NCBI GenBank assembly: GCA_024232355.1
Contig: JAAEPW010001000.1
Coordinates: 1 to 5,926, forward strand
Direction: 5' to 3'
DNA: 5,926 nucleotides
From: Chloroflexota bacterium
GTDB taxonomy: Bacteria; Chloroflexota; Anaerolineae; B4-G1
Of this stretch, positions 1 to 5,714 are shown one piece after another. Every line of letters starts with the position of its first letter. The first letter of the stretch is position 1. A program made the translations under genes and the position numbers. A model generated the notes under the pieces. The model had not been told where the DNA came from and ran no database searches. It worked only from the letters and a program-made list of their open reading frames with translations.

Positions 1-2
1 AG

Positions 3-194
3 GGACGTAGATCACTGCTATACTTATGGCGATCCCAAAATGGGGTCTGTCCGGTCTGTGGGAACAAGATCAGCGAGGAAATCGGATGGGATAATCATCA
101 CATCGAGTGGCGAGTCCACGGTGGCTCCGACACGATGGACAACCGAGTCTTGCTGCATCCCGCCTGTCATCGTCAGTTACACTGCCTTGCTTGA
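3..194 (+). CDS. Group II intron-encoded protein, C-terminal HNH endonuclease end (partial)
   Basis: This frame is open from the left edge of the window to TGA at 192-194, giving 63 residues. It carries the HNH/zinc-finger endonuclease end of a multifunctional reverse transcriptase-maturase. Visible in order are the CPVCG knuckle (Cys codons 48-50 and 57-59), the HHI motif (96-104), W-R-V-H-G-G (108-125), N-R-V-L-L-H-P (141-161) and the closing C-H-R-Q-L-H (165-182). In this family the domain nicks the second DNA strand to prime target-primed reverse transcription, while the maturase part (outside the window) helps the RNA splice. All expected Cys and His ligands are present, so this end looks intact. 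The stop lies 44 bases before domain V, a normal position for an ORF housed in domain IV. Confidence 0.9.
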   Translation, partial: GRRSLLYLWRSQNGVCPVCGNKISEEIGWDNHHIEWRVHGGSDTMDNRVLLHPACHRQLHCLA

Positions 195-238
195 TCTGTT
201 TATCGCCGCGTCCTACCAAGGGGCGTTCGTAGCGGCTT

Positions 239-273
239 GAGCTACCGTGCAGTGAAAGTCGCACGCGGGGTTC
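239..273 (+). ncRNA. Group II intron domain V
   Basis: This is the catalytic hairpin of the ribozyme. It begins GAGC (the catalytic AGC is at 240-242), has a GAAA tetraloop at 254-257 and ends GGTTC. The lower stem pairs 239-243 with 269-273 and 245-247 with 266-268. A two-base bulge is at 264-265, and the upper stem pairs 248-253 with 258-263. Two departures from the usual 34-base domain are visible: an extra A at 244 and an A-C mismatch at 251/260. Both lie in stems and may weaken splicing. Confidence 0.85.
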
Positions 274-276
274 TTA

Positions 277-315
277 GGGGGCCGAGGGGCCAGCGATGGC
301 CCCTGGCTACCCGAC
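277..315 (+). ncRNA. Group II intron domain VI with branch-point A and 3' splice site
   Basis: This long hairpin pairs 286-291 with 298-303 around an AGCGAT loop. It continues outward through 281-285 with 304-307 and closes with 277-279 against 310-312. A309 is left bulged, seven bases from the end when 315 is counted as one, which is where the lariat branch-point adenosine is expected. The intron should end at AC, 314-315. Unlike domain V, this hairpin is well paired. Confidence 0.82.
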
Positions 316-363
316 CAGCAGTAGGCAACACTATTTGCGGCTATGTGCTCAAGTTCTCTATGT

Positions 364-369
364 AGGAGG
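364..369 (+). promoter_or_regulatory. Ribosome binding site AGGAGG for the 4-TM gene
   Basis: A perfect AGGAGG lies eight bases before ATG 378 and fixes that start. The 3' exon between the intron end and this site (316-363) holds no convincing promoter. Confidence 0.85.
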
Positions 370-377
370 CAAGCCAG

Positions 378-830
378 ATGATACCTGTTTTCGAAATGAT
401 TGCAGCACTCTTTGCTTTGCTTACCCTACTGGCGTTGATTATCGTGATTGAAACAATTGTACTCAGGCTATTCAAGTATGGCTCGTTGTGGCGCTCCCTT
501 CTTACCTCGTTGGGAATGAATGTGGCTTCTACGGTTATAGCGTTCACAATCGGAGCGATTTTGGGCACTAATCATTTTTGGGGATCTGTTCTTTCTCCTT
601 CTGAATTCACAGGGCTCGTCCAGTTAAAAAGTGGCCCGTTGTCTGGTCATCGTATACCTGCTGCGTTATTCTCTTTGTTAATCTGGTGGGTGGTATCGGT
701 GATAAGCGAAGGAGGGATATTAATGTTAGGGGAAGACATCGAGTCCCGCAGAACTTGGGAAATGACACTAATTGCCAACACAGCCAGCTATGTCCTGCTA
801 TTCGGCTTGTACATCAACACTATCCTTTGA
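378..830 (+). CDS. Small integral membrane protein, four predicted helices, function unknown
   Basis: This gene encodes 150 residues and I recognise no named family. Hydrophobic segments at about residues 5-29, 41-63, 93-117 and 129-148 suggest four transmembrane helices. The loop at 30-40 (R30, K33, R39) and the loop at 118-128 (R124, R125 with several acidic residues) would be cytoplasmic by the positive-inside rule. That would put both termini and the longer loop 64-92 outside, but the orientation is tentative. There is no signal peptide cleavage site or catalytic motif. The start is set by the perfect ribosome binding site at 364-369. The next gene begins 23 bases after the TGA, so the two are probably co-transcribed. 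This protein may be the membrane partner of the anchored pentapeptide-repeat protein, which is inference from spacing only. Confidence 0.82.
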   Translation: MIPVFEMIAALFALLTLLALIIVIETIVLRLFKYGSLWRSLLTSLGMNVASTVIAFTIGAILGTNHFWGSVLSPSEFTGLVQLKSGPLSGHRIPAALFSLLIWWVVSVISEGGILMLGEDIESRRTWEMTLIANTASYVLLFGLYINTIL

Positions 831-841
831 GACGACAACTT

Positions 842-845
842 GGAG
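842..845 (+). promoter_or_regulatory. Ribosome binding site GGAG that decides the pentapeptide gene start
   Basis: GGAG is eight bases before ATG 854 and supports this start. The same frame is open back to an ATG at 686, but that would overlap the upstream gene by 145 bases and lead with a peptide read out of frame from it. The start at 854 gives a clean cytoplasmic tail followed by a membrane anchor. Confidence 0.8.
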
Positions 846-853
846 TAATCGGA

Positions 854-3034
854 ATGCCATCTGAGCAAAAGCAAGAGCAGCACAAGTCAATAGTGCAAAA
901 GCAAAGATTGGCCTTTGTTGTCCTGGCTTCGGTTGGGTTCGTGTTATTGACATTTTTTGGAGCAGTACACATCGCGCGTCAAAAAGTCCTGCCATTAGAA
1001 TGCCCACCGGATTGTCATGGAGTCAATTTGGAAAGGGCCGAGGACTTGAACTGGATCGATCTGAATAAAGTTGATCTGCGTGGGGCTGATCTCTCCAAAG
1101 CAACACTGGCATACGCCTTTATGAACAGAGTCGATTTACGCGGGGCTGATCTTTCTGATGCTAACTTGCATAGAATCTACCTGGATGGAGCCAACTTGAG
1201 TGGAGTCAATCTGTTCAATGCCAACCTGTCCGAGGCTAACTTGTCTGAGGCTAATCTGTTTGAGGCCAATCTGCGGAATGCCAATCTAGGCGAGGCCACT
1301 TTGGATGGGGCCGATTTGCGTGGGGCTGATCTGATAGGAGTCGATTTGACCCAGACAAGTTTACGCGGCGTCAGAATCGACAGTACCACCCAAATCCCGG
1401 ACAAATGGCGATTGATTTGGGAACTGACAAATCAAGACACAGAGAGAAAGAGTCTAAGCGGAGTTGACCTGAGCGAGGTGAACTTGACCAATGTGGACCT
1501 GAGTGGGATTGACTTGAGCGGAGCCAATATGCAGCACTCGAATCTGAATGGAAGTGACTTGCAGGGTGCCAATTTATCCGAGGCAAATCTGACCAGGATC
1601 AATCTTGGGCAGGCCAATTTGCAAGAAGCCAATCTGAGCCAAGCCGTGTTGAGCCAAGCCGGACTGGGCAAGGCCAACCTAACCAATGCTGATTTGACCA
1701 ATGCGGACCTGAGTATGGCCTACATAAGGCATGCTGATCTGCGTGGAGCTGATCTGCGTGGAGCTAACCTGTCCGGGACCTCTCTAGAGTCGGCTAATTT
1801 AATTGGTGCAGACCTGAGAGGAAGCGATTTACGTGGTGCCCGATTATCCACGACCATCATCGATGACACAACCCAAATCGAGGACAAGTGGCGATTGGTC
1901 TGGAAAGTGCTCAACCAAGGAGGAACTGGACTGATCCTGCGCGGTGTCGATTTAAGCGGAGCTTGTCTGGCGAACGCGGATCTACAGCAAGCTGACCTAC
2001 ACGGTGCCGACTTGTCACAAGTTGGCCTGAGAGGAGCTAACCTGCACGGAGCCAACTTGACCGATGCCAACCTGCGGTATGCTGACCTTTTCGGGACAAA
2101 CCTGACGAACGTCGATTTGATTGATGCCGACTTGGCCGAGGCGAATTTGGAACATGCCAGTTTGAACCAGGCTGATCTACAAGGAGCCAACTTATTTAAA
2201 GTCAACTTGAGGTCCGCAGATTTGAGCCGGGCCAATCTGTTTGGGGCCAACATATCTGAGGCCCACTTGGTGTATGCCGATCTAAACGAAACTGTCCTGA
2301 TTGATGCTATCCTAAGTGGAGCCGATTTGGGCCGGACCGATATGATTTCTGCCGACCTAACTGGTGCCATTCTAAGCGAGACTGACTTGAGCGGAGCTGA
2401 TTTGCATGGTGCTAATTTAAACAATACCGACTGGAGTGGGGCCGACCTGTCCAATGCTGATCTGAGTGGAACTGATCTGCGCGGAGCAGACCTTTCTGAT
2501 GTGTGGCTGCACGCTACCGATCTGAGCGAGGCTGACCTGAGGGGGGCTAATCTGTTCCAGGCCAAGCTGCAATCTGCTAATCTGAAAGGAGCCGATCTAA
2601 GGGAAGCAGACCTGCGTGGGGCTGGGCTATCTAGGACCAGGATTGACGATACAACCCAAATCGAGGACAAATGGCGATTGGTCTGGAGAATCCTCAATCA
2701 AGGGGCGGCGGGGGAGAATTTGCAAGGAGTTGATCTATCCGAGGCCAGATTGTGCATAGCTGATTTGAACGAGGCCGATCTATCCAACGCTAACCTGCAA
2801 TATGCCAACTTGAGTGGTGCAGACCTAAGTAGGGCTGACTTGCGTGGGGCCAACCTGAGAGGGATCGACCTGGATTATGCTGATCTGCGCGGGGCTGATC
2901 TAAGGGGAGCCGATCTGACCGAGGCTGACCTGGACCATGCCAATCTGAACAGGGCAAATGTGACAAGCACACAACTCAGCAAAGCAGCAACTCTCGAAGG
3001 CGCGACGCTCCCTGATGGCAGTAAGCACAACTAG
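854..3034 (+). CDS. Membrane-anchored giant pentapeptide-repeat protein with three KWRLVW inserts
   Basis: The product has 726 residues. Residues 1-18 are polar and basic, about 19-40 form one membrane helix, and a CPPDC pair follows near 52-56. The rest is almost entirely A(D/N)LXX-type pentapeptides, roughly 115 of them. Such repeats fold into a right-handed quadrilateral beta-helix. The helix is interrupted three times by a related 22-residue segment at 174-195, 335-356 and 596-617. Each segment contains TTQI, a KWRL(V/I)W core with first tryptophans at 185, 346 and 607, and an NQ ending. These inserts probably form helical caps or hinges between beta-helix blocks. The basic N-terminus predicts the repeat rod outside the cytoplasm. 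Some short family members (Qnr, MfpA) mimic DNA and protect gyrase, but a membrane-anchored rod of this length gives no support for that role. A scaffold or protein-binding role is more plausible but unproven. Confidence 0.92.
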   Translation: MPSEQKQEQHKSIVQKQRLAFVVLASVGFVLLTFFGAVHIARQKVLPLECPPDCHGVNLERAEDLNWIDLNKVDLRGADLSKATLAYAFMNRVDLRGADLSDANLHRIYLDGANLSGVNLFNANLSEANLSEANLFEANLRNANLGEATLDGADLRGADLIGVDLTQTSLRGVRIDSTTQIPDKWRLIWELTNQDTERKSLSGVDLSEVNLTNVDLSGIDLSGANMQHSNLNGSDLQGANLSEANLTRINLGQANLQEANLSQAVLSQAGLGKANLTNADLTNADLSMAYIRHADLRGADLRGANLSGTSLESANLIGADLRGSDLRGARLSTTIIDDTTQIEDKWRLVWKVLNQGGTGLILRGVDLSGACLANADLQQADLHGADLSQVGLRGANLHGANLTDANLRYADLFGTNLTNVDLIDADLAEANLEHASLNQADLQGANLFKVNLRSADLSRANLFGANISEAHLVYADLNETVLIDAILSGADLGRTDMISADLTGAILSETDLSGADLHGANLNNTDWSGADLSNADLSGTDLRGADLSDVWLHATDLSEADLRGANLFQAKLQSANLKGADLREADLRGAGLSRTRIDDTTQIEDKWRLVWRILNQGAAGENLQGVDLSEARLCIADLNEADLSNANLQYANLSGADLSRADLRGANLRGIDLDYADLRGADLRGADLTEADLDHANLNRANVTSTQLSKAATLEGATLPDGSKHN

Positions 3035-3177
3035 TCATCTGATGCGAGTTAGTGAATAGGGATGATTTTTTTCTTGTGCAAGTTAGGTTGTGCTGGCCGA
3101 AAAGCACATCCGTTCTACACCTGAGCACAGTTCCACCATTTTGGATAGTAGTCATCATGAACTACGTTCACCCTCAA
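3035..3177. other. Intergenic region after the pentapeptide gene
   Basis: No gene is seen. TCATC at 3035-3039 can pair with GATGA at 3061-3065 directly before seven Ts (3066-3072). The stem is only five bases with a 21-base loop, so it is a weak candidate terminator for the upstream operon. A cleaner stem lies at 3089-3094/3103-3108 (TGTGCT with AGCACA, eight-base loop) but lacks a T-run, so its role is unknown. Confidence 0.35.
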
Positions 3178-3419
3178 GGATGAAAATCCGGCAATGCCCC
3201 ACCTCAACGCAACTACCCCCTGCACCCCAGCGCCCCCGCACCCACCACAGCAAACCAAAGCTCCCTCCAGGCCCGTCCCCCCGAAAGGCACAGCATCCCC
3301 ATCCCACAACACACAGATGCCCCGGAACACACTCCCCCGCCGCATTCCATCGCCTCCACCAAGGAAACAAGCCAATGTCCTTACCTGGACAGAACAGGGG
3401 GAGACGGCGAGGGAGCGGA
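3178..3419 (+). repeat. C-rich dispersed repeat, copy 1 (upstream of sigma gene)
   Basis: This copy aligns with a second one at about 4903-5159 in the same orientation. Shared landmarks in order are a GGATG start, CAACGCAACT, a C-run tract, AAACCAAAG, a perfectly identical 45-base block (3279-3323 here, 5039-5083 there), a 19-base identical block (3334-3352 here, 5081-5099 there), and a terminal module (about 3358-3419) of the form AAGG..ACAAGCCAATG..CCTGGACAGA. That module ends in a 25-base core (3395-3419) repeated exactly at 5366-5390 and 5528-5552. The C-rich half has very few Gs. Stops and low-complexity composition argue against coding. I do not recognise the family. Confidence 0.75.
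3216..3243 (-). other. Predicted G-quadruplex on the minus strand (C-tract on plus)
   Basis: Four C-runs on the + strand (3216-3220, 3225-3228, 3233-3237, 3241-3243) are separated by loops of four, four and three bases. The minus strand therefore fits the G3+N1-7 quadruplex rule. The motif is inside repeat copy 1. Formation in the cell is inference. Confidence 0.5.
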
Positions 3420-3571
3420 GTGAAGCGCGTCAGCGGCGATCAGCCACTCTCAACGTTCGCCTGGTCACCCCCCCCGACTTGAGCGCTCTCGCCAATGGGG
3501 AATCCTGGGTAGACAATGAGGCTGCACTGTGTCTCGGTGGTGTTTCTGCCGTACAGTCGAGTGCCAGCGTG

Positions 3572-3600
3572 TTGCATCCCACGCCAAGTTGCGTTATACT
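3572..3600 (+). promoter_or_regulatory. Sigma-70 type promoter for the sigma factor gene
   Basis: TTGCAT at 3572-3577 and TATACT at 3595-3600 are separated by an ideal 17-base spacer. Transcription should begin near 3606-3608, leaving a leader of about 94 bases before TTG 3701. It is the best promoter in the window. The hexamers are of the class that the encoded sigma factor itself should recognise, so autoregulation is possible. Confidence 0.65.
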
Positions 3601-3640
3601 GAAGGTAGATACAGGAAACCATCAAATCGTCAGGCACAAG

Positions 3641-3664
3641 ATGAAACCACATCGAGAGAATTAG
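3641..3664 (+). promoter_or_regulatory. Seven-codon leader ORF in frame with the sigma gene
   Basis: ATG 3641 opens a seven-codon frame (MKPHREN) that ends with TAG at 3662-3664. It is in the same frame as the sigma factor, and sense codons continue directly after the stop. It has only a weak upstream ribosome binding site. It may be a leader peptide affecting translation, the remnant of a longer N-terminus cut by a nonsense change, or chance. Confidence 0.25.
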
Positions 3665-3700
3665 CTGGTAACAACTGAAAAAGTCAATGGTAGAGAATAC

Positions 3701-4828
3701 TTGCTGACCAAGGTGGTCGAGCAAGGTCTCGTCACGTACGACGATATTCTCATCGCCTTTCCCCACGTCGAGGAAAAACTGGAAGCGCTCGAGGACGCTC
3801 TTGCCGTCCTGATAGAAGCCGGTATTGAGATAGGCAACGCAGCGAGCACAGGTGAAACAATCGAAAAATCCAGTCAAACTGGTGAAACGACTGACTCGGA
3901 AACGCACATGGACTCGATCCTGAACATCGACCCAGTTGCTCTCTATTTCAACGAGATCGGACGAGAACCTCTGCTCACGATCGAGCAGGAGATAGCGCTC
4001 GCCAAACGTATGGAGACCGGTCAGACTGCCCAGGAGGAATTGGACAGGAATGGTCACGACCCCATCAAGCGAGACAGATTGGGAATGATCGTGGCGGACG
4101 GCCTGGCGGCTCGCGAACACCTCATTTGCTCCAACTTTCGATTGGTGATCAGCATTGCCAAAAGGTACACTGGTCGCGGTTTGCCTTTCATCGACCTGAT
4201 CCAAGAGGGCAACATCGGGCTCATACGTACCGCCGACAAGTTCAATTATCGACGAGGAAACAAGTTCGCAACCTATGCAACCTGGTGGATCCGACAGGCA
4301 ATCACGCGCGCCATCGCCGATCAGAGCCGCATCATCCGCGTGCCGGTCCACGCCAACGGCAAGATCCACAAATTACGGCGGATCTCCACCGAACTGTTGC
4401 AGGAATTAGGGCGCGAGCCCACATCCGAGGAGTTGGGAGTCGCGATAGGGATTCCCACGTCCAAGGTAAAAGTAATGCTGAGAATGGCACAGCCTCCTCT
4501 CTCCCTGGACATGTCCACTGATGACGAAGAGGATAGCCCGTTGGGCAATTTCATTGCCGATAAAGACAGTCCCGCTCCTGACGAGCGGGCAGCGTCTTTG
4601 ACACTGAGAGAGACGCTCGAAGAGATACTGCTGGATCTCTCGCCGCGTACGGTGCGCATTCTGCAACTGCGCTATGGACTGCTGGATGGCGAGACTCACA
4701 CCCTCGATGAGATCGGGGACAAACTAGGCGTGACCCGTGAGCGAGTGCGGCAGATAGAGGCCCATGCGATCCATCGGCTCCGTCATCCCAGACGATCTCG
4801 CAGATTGAAGGGGTTTCTGGGGAAATAG
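3701..4828 (+). CDS. rpoD: RNA polymerase sigma factor, RpoD/SigA type
   Basis: From TTG 3701 the product has 375 residues, close to the size of B. subtilis SigA and without the large insert of E. coli RpoD. It directs RNA polymerase core to promoters. Residues 1-45 resemble region 1.1 ([11 protein letters not shown]). Region 1.2 starts at D77 ([11 protein letters not shown]). Region 2 spans about 145-217 and includes [11 protein letters not shown] and [12 protein letters not shown], keeping the residues that melt and read the -10 element. Region 3 covers about 218-295, with the finger near [17 protein letters not shown]. Region 4 covers about 300-362, with a helix-turn-helix ending [12 protein letters not shown] that reads the -35 element. 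Every core motif is intact, so this is a group 1 or group 2 sigma factor. Which of these it is cannot be decided without the genome. The start is uncertain: TTG 3701 has GGTAGAG upstream, CTG 3665 is also open, and ATG 3908 would remove region 1.1. Confidence 0.93.
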   Translation: MLTKVVEQGLVTYDDILIAFPHVEEKLEALEDALAVLIEAGIEIGNAASTGETIEKSSQTGETTDSETHMDSILNIDPVALYFNEIGREPLLTIEQEIALAKRMETGQTAQEELDRNGHDPIKRDRLGMIVADGLAAREHLICSNFRLVISIAKRYTGRGLPFIDLIQEGNIGLIRTADKFNYRRGNKFATYATWWIRQAITRAIADQSRIIRVPVHANGKIHKLRRISTELLQELGREPTSEELGVAIGIPTSKVKVMLRMAQPPLSLDMSTDDEEDSPLGNFIADKDSPAPDERAASLTLRETLEEILLDLSPRTVRILQLRYGLLDGETHTLDEIGDKLGVTRERVRQIEAHAIHRLRHPRRSRRLKGFLGK

Positions 4829-4902
4829 CCGTTTGCCGCTATGCAACGCCAACCGTTGGTGAATGCGGGATATCACAGTACACAGATAAAGGGCTAGACA
4901 AT

Positions 4903-5159
4903 GGATGCAAAAGGGCAGTCTCCCACCCCACCCCAACGCAACTCCCCTCGCCCACAACGCAAATCCCCCCGCCCCCCAAAGCACCCAACACCACCCCGCA
5001 CATCTCACAGTAAACCAAAGTCCCCACCCAAGCCCACACCCCGAAAGGCACAGCATCCCCATCCCACAACACACAGATGCCCCCCGCCGCATTCCATCGT
5101 CCTTGGCCCGAGGTTCATTACCAGGTTTCTGCACAGGCGGAAAGCGAGGTGAGCCGAGG
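4903..5159 (+). repeat. C-rich dispersed repeat, copy 2 (downstream of sigma gene)
   Basis: This is a second copy of the element at 3178-3419, in direct orientation. It begins with GGATG at 4903-4907 and carries about 35 more bases of C-run tract than copy 1. It shares the identical 45-base block at 5039-5083 and the 19-base block at 5081-5099, which partly overlap here because copy 1 has a short insertion between them. Its terminal module (about 5107-5159) is much more degenerate: TTACCAGG, then an ACAGGCGG..GCGAGG..GAGCCGAG version of the 25-base core. Over 4921-5040 there are only nine Gs in 120 bases, and 37 of the first 60 bases are C. I see no gene. Confidence 0.72.
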
Positions 5160-5272
5160 GATCGCACCTCTGTTTCGGCGGTGGCGAACGATGGGGCGGG
5201 GACAAGGGTCACCATCCACAAACCGCCAATCATCGCGACAAGGCCAATCCATCAACAGCGCTCCCCTCCCCG

Positions 5273-5714
5273 CTTGTGGCCACAGACAACGTCCCCCCAA
5301 CTCCCCCCCCCGCATCCCACCGCCCCCGGCCCAAGGATACAAAGCAATGCCCCACCTGGCCAGATCAGGGGGAGACGGCGAGGGAGCGGATAGGATTGGA
5401 GCTATGTCAGCGGCAGTGGCTATGGGGCAGGTCAGGTTGATAGATCTCGTGGCAATCTGTGGACACAGAGAACGCCACCCATCGCCCCCGCCCTAAGGAA
5501 CCAAGCCAATGCACCACATGGACAAACCAGGGGGAGACGGCGAGGGAGCGGACTTGACCACATTATCGTCGGAGACAATAAGGCGGGCCATAGACCTTGT
5601 GGCAATCTGTGGTCACACTAACAGCAATCCCGATCTCCAGCAACAACCAAGTGCCCACCGCCAAGTCCCCACCCCGCATTCCACCGCCCCCGGCCCAAGG
5701 GTACAAACCAATGC
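5273..5714 (+). repeat. Degenerate tandem units of about 150-200 bases
   Basis: Three consecutive units share an order of modules. The first module is a CTTGTGGCAATCTGTGG..CACA box at 5446-5467 and 5596-5617, with a ten-base-shorter form at 5273-5284. Next comes a C-rich stretch with GCAT(T/C)CCACCGCCCCCGG, then AAGG.ACAAA.CAATG, then the exact 25-base core at 5366-5390 and 5528-5552. A 43-base stretch at 5308-5350 matches 5672-5714 at 40 positions, after which the last unit loses the core. The final two modules are also the end of repeat copies 1 and 2, so this array is built from the same family. No coding, tRNA or CRISPR pattern fits. Confidence 0.7.
5293..5332 (-). other. Predicted G-quadruplex on the minus strand with five G-tracts
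   Basis: The + strand has C-runs of six (5293-5298), nine (5303-5311), three (5316-5318), five (5323-5327) and three (5330-5332), with loops of two to four bases. The minus strand easily satisfies the quadruplex rule and the plus strand could form an i-motif. It belongs to the tandem repeat array. Confidence 0.55.

Larger units (their letters stand above)
1..315 (+). mobile_element. Group II intron, 3' portion (left end outside window)
   Basis: This is the 3' end of a self-splicing retroelement: the tail of the intron-encoded protein, the distal part of RNA domain IV (about 195-238), domain V (239-273) and domain VI (277-315). Group II introns splice as a lariat and move by reverse transcription into DNA targets. 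The order ORF end, domain V, domain VI and a terminal AC dinucleotide (314-315) is what the family predicts. Domain VI is followed directly by the 3' exon, which starts at 316 with CAGCAGTAGG. An HNH endonuclease at the end of the protein argues against class C introns, which normally lack it. The 5' end, exon-binding sequences and most of the ORF are outside the window, so completeness and mobility cannot be judged. Confidence 0.88.

Noticed and set aside
335..364. TTGCGG and TATGTA with an 18-base gap as an operon promoter
   Set aside because: The -10 element would run into the ribosome binding site, leaving essentially no leader, and the -35 match is poor.
686..853. N-terminal extension of the pentapeptide protein from ATG 686
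   Set aside because: It overlaps the membrane gene by 145 bases, reads as unrelated basic peptide, and the GGAG ribosome binding site supports ATG 854.
1720..2697. 325-codon open frame on the minus strand inside the pentapeptide gene
   Set aside because: It is exactly antisense to the repeat region. The biased codons of A(D/N)LXX repeats leave few stops on the other strand, and the product is a monotonous Ser/Ala/Leu/Arg repeat with no independent start signal.
3194..3664. 156-codon plus-strand open frame before the sigma gene
   Set aside because: Most of it is the C-rich repeat, giving Pro/Thr-rich low-complexity peptide, and it contains the promoter. Its end is the leader mini-ORF.
3440..4369. 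309-codon minus-strand open frame across the sigma gene
   Set aside because: It lies opposite the strongly conserved regions 1 and 2 of the sigma factor and has no recognisable domain.
4836..4868. Hairpin after the sigma gene (CCGC/GCGG with inner CCAA/TTGG) as a terminator
   Set aside because: The stems are short and no T-run follows, so it does not meet the intrinsic terminator pattern.
4839..5233. Minus-strand Gly/Trp/Cys-rich frames in repeat copy 2, similar to ones in copy 1 (3115-3375)
   Set aside because: The shared LWDGDAVPFG peptide comes from the identical 45-base block. The surrounding frames diverge by indels and are low-complexity, as expected of repeat DNA and not of a conserved small protein.
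5273..5714. Repeat array considered as a CRISPR
   Set aside because: Units are 150-200 bases and degenerate, spacers are not of constant length, and no 25-40-base repeat alternates regularly with unique spacers.
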